From: Pholiota molesta
Lineage: Eukaryota; Basidiomycota; Agaricomycetes; Agaricales; Strophariaceae
NCBI GenBank assembly: GCA_014925825.1
Contig: JACGCK010000095.1
Span: 62,001-126,000 of the forward strand
Direction of reading: 5' to 3'
Length of the DNA stretch: 64,000 nt
This document shows positions 61,111 to 64,000 of this stretch, piece after piece (positions within the stretch are counted from its first letter, which is position 1; each line of letters opens with the position of its first letter). Both the position numbers and the translations under genes were made by a program. The notes beneath the pieces were generated by a model, which saw only the letters and a program-made list of their open reading frames with translations, made no database searches and had not been told where the DNA came from.

Positions 61111-62460
61111 ATGCCAGAAAAACATACCTCCGCAGAAAAGTACTGGAAAACCAAGCAAACATGGCTGAAATCACGCGGATACCAGCTTCGGCCACGCTAT
61201 CAACCAGGTTGGACTCCATCTTGGGTAACCGATCCGCCAGCAGATACAATATTTGGGGCACTGGAACGGGAGGACTACCTAGGTATGAAAGTAAGGAATG
61301 CTTTCTTTTATCATTTTGTTGATAATTTTGTTGATTATCGCTGTAGGGACCGCGAATAATGGATGCCATTCGTATTAAGGATGGCGCACCTGTTATGTTG
61401 AAGAAGGTCGACAAATTAGGAAATGAATATAACCAAGAAGTAGAGATATCTCTGTATCTGTCGTCACCGGAGCGCTCAGAAGATCCTCATAACCATTGTG
61501 TACCTGTCCACGAAATGCTCGAGATCCCTGACGACGATGGGTTCGCAATTCTGGTACTACCTCTACTTCGCTCCTTCAAATCTCCCCGGTTCGATACCAT
61601 TGGAGAGTGCATAGATTTTTTCCAGCAGATTTTCAAGGTATGAGTGTTGATTTTGTCTTGTTTCGTTTTCCTTTTGCCATAGGTCTCTGCATTTAGGGCC
61701 TGCAATACATTCACCGACACCATATCGCTCATCGGTAAGATTTCCTCTAGGGATAATTGGCTTGAGACTAATATGTTATATACGGCAGTGATTGCACTGG
61801 TCCAAACGTTATGATGGACGGTTCAGGGCTATACCCAAAAGGTTTTCATCCCGTAGAACAAAATAACAATCGCGAATTCACAGGTCCTGCCGAACAAATG
61901 TATACGCGTACCCAACTCCCTCCAAAATATTATTGGATCGATTTTGGCAATTCTGCTCGCTTCGATCCATCGAATAGGTCTCCACGAATCGCGCCAGTTC
62001 ATGGAACTGATAAGTCGGCTCCCGAATTCCAGGATCCGGACGCCTACGAACAAGAACAGGACCCATTCCCTACCGACATTTACTATCTCGGAAATCTTAT
62101 GAGAATGCATTTCACGGAGGTAAGCTGGCGCCTTGATGCTACTTTTTTGGGAACCATGCTCATTTGCATTGTTTGCAGGGCAACGCTATGCTCGGTCACC
62201 CCAAAATATATGGGCTGGGTTTCCTGAAGCCCCTTATTGATGATATGGTTCAAGACGACCCAGAAAAGCGACCGACGATTGATCAATGCGTTGTCCGTTT
62301 GGATGACATTATTCGCAACCAGAGCTCTTGGACACTTCGCTCTCCAGTTTGGTATAGTAACGACCATATTTTTGGAATCATCTATCGTCTATTTCCTCAC
62401 TGGGGTCGCCGTATCTTCTACATTATCACCCAATCTCCTCCCATTCCACACAGGGAGTAA
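61111..62460 (+). CDS. Divergent protein kinase-like protein, copy A
   Basis: Five exons: 61111-61290, 61347-61637, 61697-61734, 61789-62119 and 62179-62460, in phase, about 373 residues. A lineage-specific N-terminal block (TWLKSRGYQLRPRYQPGW, then PSWVTDPP) precedes the kinase fold. The glycine loop is absent and the lysine is in VMLKKV. The hinge region is AILVLPLLRSF, the helix before the catalytic loop GLQYIHRHHIAH, the catalytic loop HRDCTGPNVMMD, the DFG equivalent YWIDFGNSARF, and APEF is the APE motif. DPEKRPTIDQCVV closes the C-lobe. Lys, Asp and Asn are kept but the HRDxK lysine is Thr, so activity is uncertain. Proteins of this type are expanded in mushrooms. The C-terminal part is hydrophobic (FGIIYRLFPHWGRRIFYIIT). 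Confidence 0.85.
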
Positions 62461-63189
62461 TGTGGTTTTATCTGAATGCCGTTCTTTACCATGACTCTGT
62501 GCTTCTATCCTTCCTTTGCTATGTGTGTTGCATGTATACTGTACTAATATATCTTTTATACAATTATTATGAATGGATTGATCCTGTCAAAACTGTCAAG
62601 CGGAGTCAATAAGTCTAAGTGTTCGCGATGAAAGACGATGTTTCTTCATGTAAAGTCTACTTACCTGCATGATGTGACGCATTTCATCCTTTCCAGCTTC
62701 CTTCTGTATATAAGTAAATCAACCATAGCTCCCTCGTCTTCAATAAACATTGTACTGGCTACGCGTGAAGTGAAATAGCGAAGCTCAAAAGCCTGGCTCA
62801 AATCTTATGGCTATATGCTTGCCCTCAGGCCATTAGCCTGGTTGGATTCCGTATTTCAATTTGTTCCATCCAAGTTCCATCGCAGACTTCGGACCCTGCA
62901 TACCATTCTTGACTATTGATTACTTTGTCATGTACGTTGTATAATAAAATACTGTTAACAATGACAACCGAAACTTTTGACTAAAGATTGTAATATAGAT
63001 GGAGTCGATATTTTATCCTCCTTGTGCGGGATAAGTAAGTGATAAATAATCATGATGTTTGCATGATGTAGCCCAGCCTGAGCCCAGCCTGAGAGCGCAC
63101 ACCGGCTCTCACGGGCCGCGCATTGTGGGCGCTTACTTCCATTCTCGTTCGTTTTCACTCTATGCTCTTCCTCCTCACTCTGAACGCCA
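62461..63189. other. Spacer between kinase-like copies
   Basis: About 730 bp: 3' UTR of copy A, a dead exon of the same family (62770-62920) and the promoter of copy B. Confidence 0.5.
62770..62920 (+). pseudogene. Relic first exon of a third kinase-like copy
   Basis: In one frame this reads RSSKAWLKSYGYMLALRPL followed by AWLDSV. It matches copy B (EWRSLQVWLESCGYMLRPRF, then ADWVPSW) and copy A (TWLKSRGYQLRPRY). The tryptophan codon TGG of copy B is TAG here (62776-62778), and the rest of the gene is absent. Confidence 0.7.
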
Positions 63190-64000
63190 ATGGATGACCT
63201 ATCTCCGGTTGAGAAAGAATGGCGAAGCTTGCAAGTATGGCTCGAATCGTGTGGATACATGCTTCGTCCACGCTTTCGAGCCGACTGGGTTCCTTCTTGG
63301 ATTACGAATCCACCATCTGCTAGCCAATATCCTTGGGCTAGAGAGGATTGGTTGAGCTCAAATGTACTTCTTTATTCCTTGTCTATATGAGTTGCATTTA
63401 CAAGTATATCAGGCACAACCGGTCATAGATGCCACTCGGGTGCATGACAACACACCAGTGATGTTGAAGAAAGTATTTAGGCCAGGAGCAAGCGAGGACG
63501 ACGAAGAAGAAGACATCGCCCTCTATCTTTCTTTACCAGAACTTTTGAATGATCCTCGAAATTATGCTGTACCCATTTACGATGTATTGCAGATACCCAA
63601 TGACAACAAATATGATCTCCTGGTAATGCCACTTCTGCGACCATTTGACTCTCCCCGTTTCGACACAATTGGCGAATGTATGGACTTCTTTCGACAAATA
63701 TTTCAGGCGAGCACATTACTAGATGGGTTAAATGTTCTCTTATCCCTATTCAATACAGGGCCTCCAGTTTCTGCATCATCATCTTATCGCGCATCGGTAT
63801 TAACTATGGTTTCGCCATCTTCACTCCCTGATTAATTGTACCTGTTCTTATCAGAGACTGCACCGGACTCAACGTAGTGTTGGATGCATCCGGCATGTAT
63901 CCAAAGGGATTTCACCCTCGACGACAGGACCGAAACATCGAGTTCACAGGCCCCGCAGAACAGAGATACACACGTACCCAACGGCCCCCGAAATATTATT
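63190..64000 (+). CDS. Divergent protein kinase-like protein, copy B (runs off the window)
   Basis: Partial. The exons are 63190-63363, 63413-63706, 63759-63796 and 63855 to beyond 64000. Start MDDLSPVEKEWRSLQVWLES. Same order as copy A: GYMLRPRFRADWVPSW, then VMLKKVFRPGASEDDEEE with an acidic insertion, LLVMPLLRPFDSPRFDTIGE, GLQFLHHHLIAH, and HRDCTGLNVVLD. FTGPAEQRYTRTQRPPKYY is reached at the edge. Intron positions match copy A. Intron 2 needs a GC donor (CAG|GCGAGC..CAG) where copy A has AAG|GTATGA. The DFG and APE parts lie outside the window. Confidence 0.85.

Overview
The window is nuclear DNA of a filamentous basidiomycete, most likely a mushroom-forming Agaricomycete. Genes lie on both strands and are cut by many short introns (about 50-70 bp, GT..AG, a few GC..AG). 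Exons are moderately GC-rich and intergenic DNA is AT-richer. The gene set is typical of that group: a CRIB/PAK-like kinase with a huge Ser/Pro-rich linker, a Munc13-like C2 protein, UTP10, importin beta, LSM7, a peroxisomal Lon, an ER Hsp110-type chaperone, and lineage-specific kinase-like and small membrane protein families. The species cannot be named from the sequence.

Layout. 0-1.8 kb: remnant of a TKL-type kinase with stops and its catalytic core deleted. 4.2-7.9 kb: conserved low-complexity basidiomycete protein (+). 9.9-13.5 kb: peroxisomal Lon protease with C-terminal SRL (+). 14.1-17.0 kb: LHS1/GRP170-like ER chaperone with signal peptide and HDEL (+). 17.4-22.2 kb: Munc13/Ync13-like protein (-). 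23.3-26.0 kb: tandem pair of four-helix membrane protein genes, the first decayed. 27.3-28.7 kb: BAG/IQ protein with a pentapeptide repeat (+). 29.1-30.6 kb: unknown acidic protein (-). 30.8-31.5 kb: an inverted pair of structured repeats. 31.5-39.2 kb: UTP10 (+). 39.5-46.3 kb: PAK-like CRIB kinase (-). 47.3-50.5 kb: importin beta (-), divergent from LSM7 at 50.6-51.1 kb (+). 52.0-52.8 kb: HRI1-like gene (-). 53.4-55.4 kb: FAD-dependent oxidoreductase (-). 56.0-60.2 kb: three unknown small genes (-). 61.1-64.0 kb: cluster of divergent kinase-like genes (+) with a dead exon between them, running off the window.

The core genes are housekeeping: protein folding and quality control (Lon, LHS1, BAG), ribosome biogenesis and RNA decay (UTP10, LSM7), nuclear import (KAP95), and polarity/exocytosis (PAK-like kinase, Munc13-like). 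They show no operon-like logic. Novelty sits in the accessory parts: decaying tandem duplicates, the kinase-like cluster, a structured inverted repeat next to UTP10, an evenly spaced ACGCG array, microexons and GC-AG introns, and a strip (about 48.5-52.7 kb) where two otherwise recognisable genes carry many single-base frame breaks. I found no CRISPR, rRNA, convincing tRNA, intact transposon, or clearly new multi-gene system.
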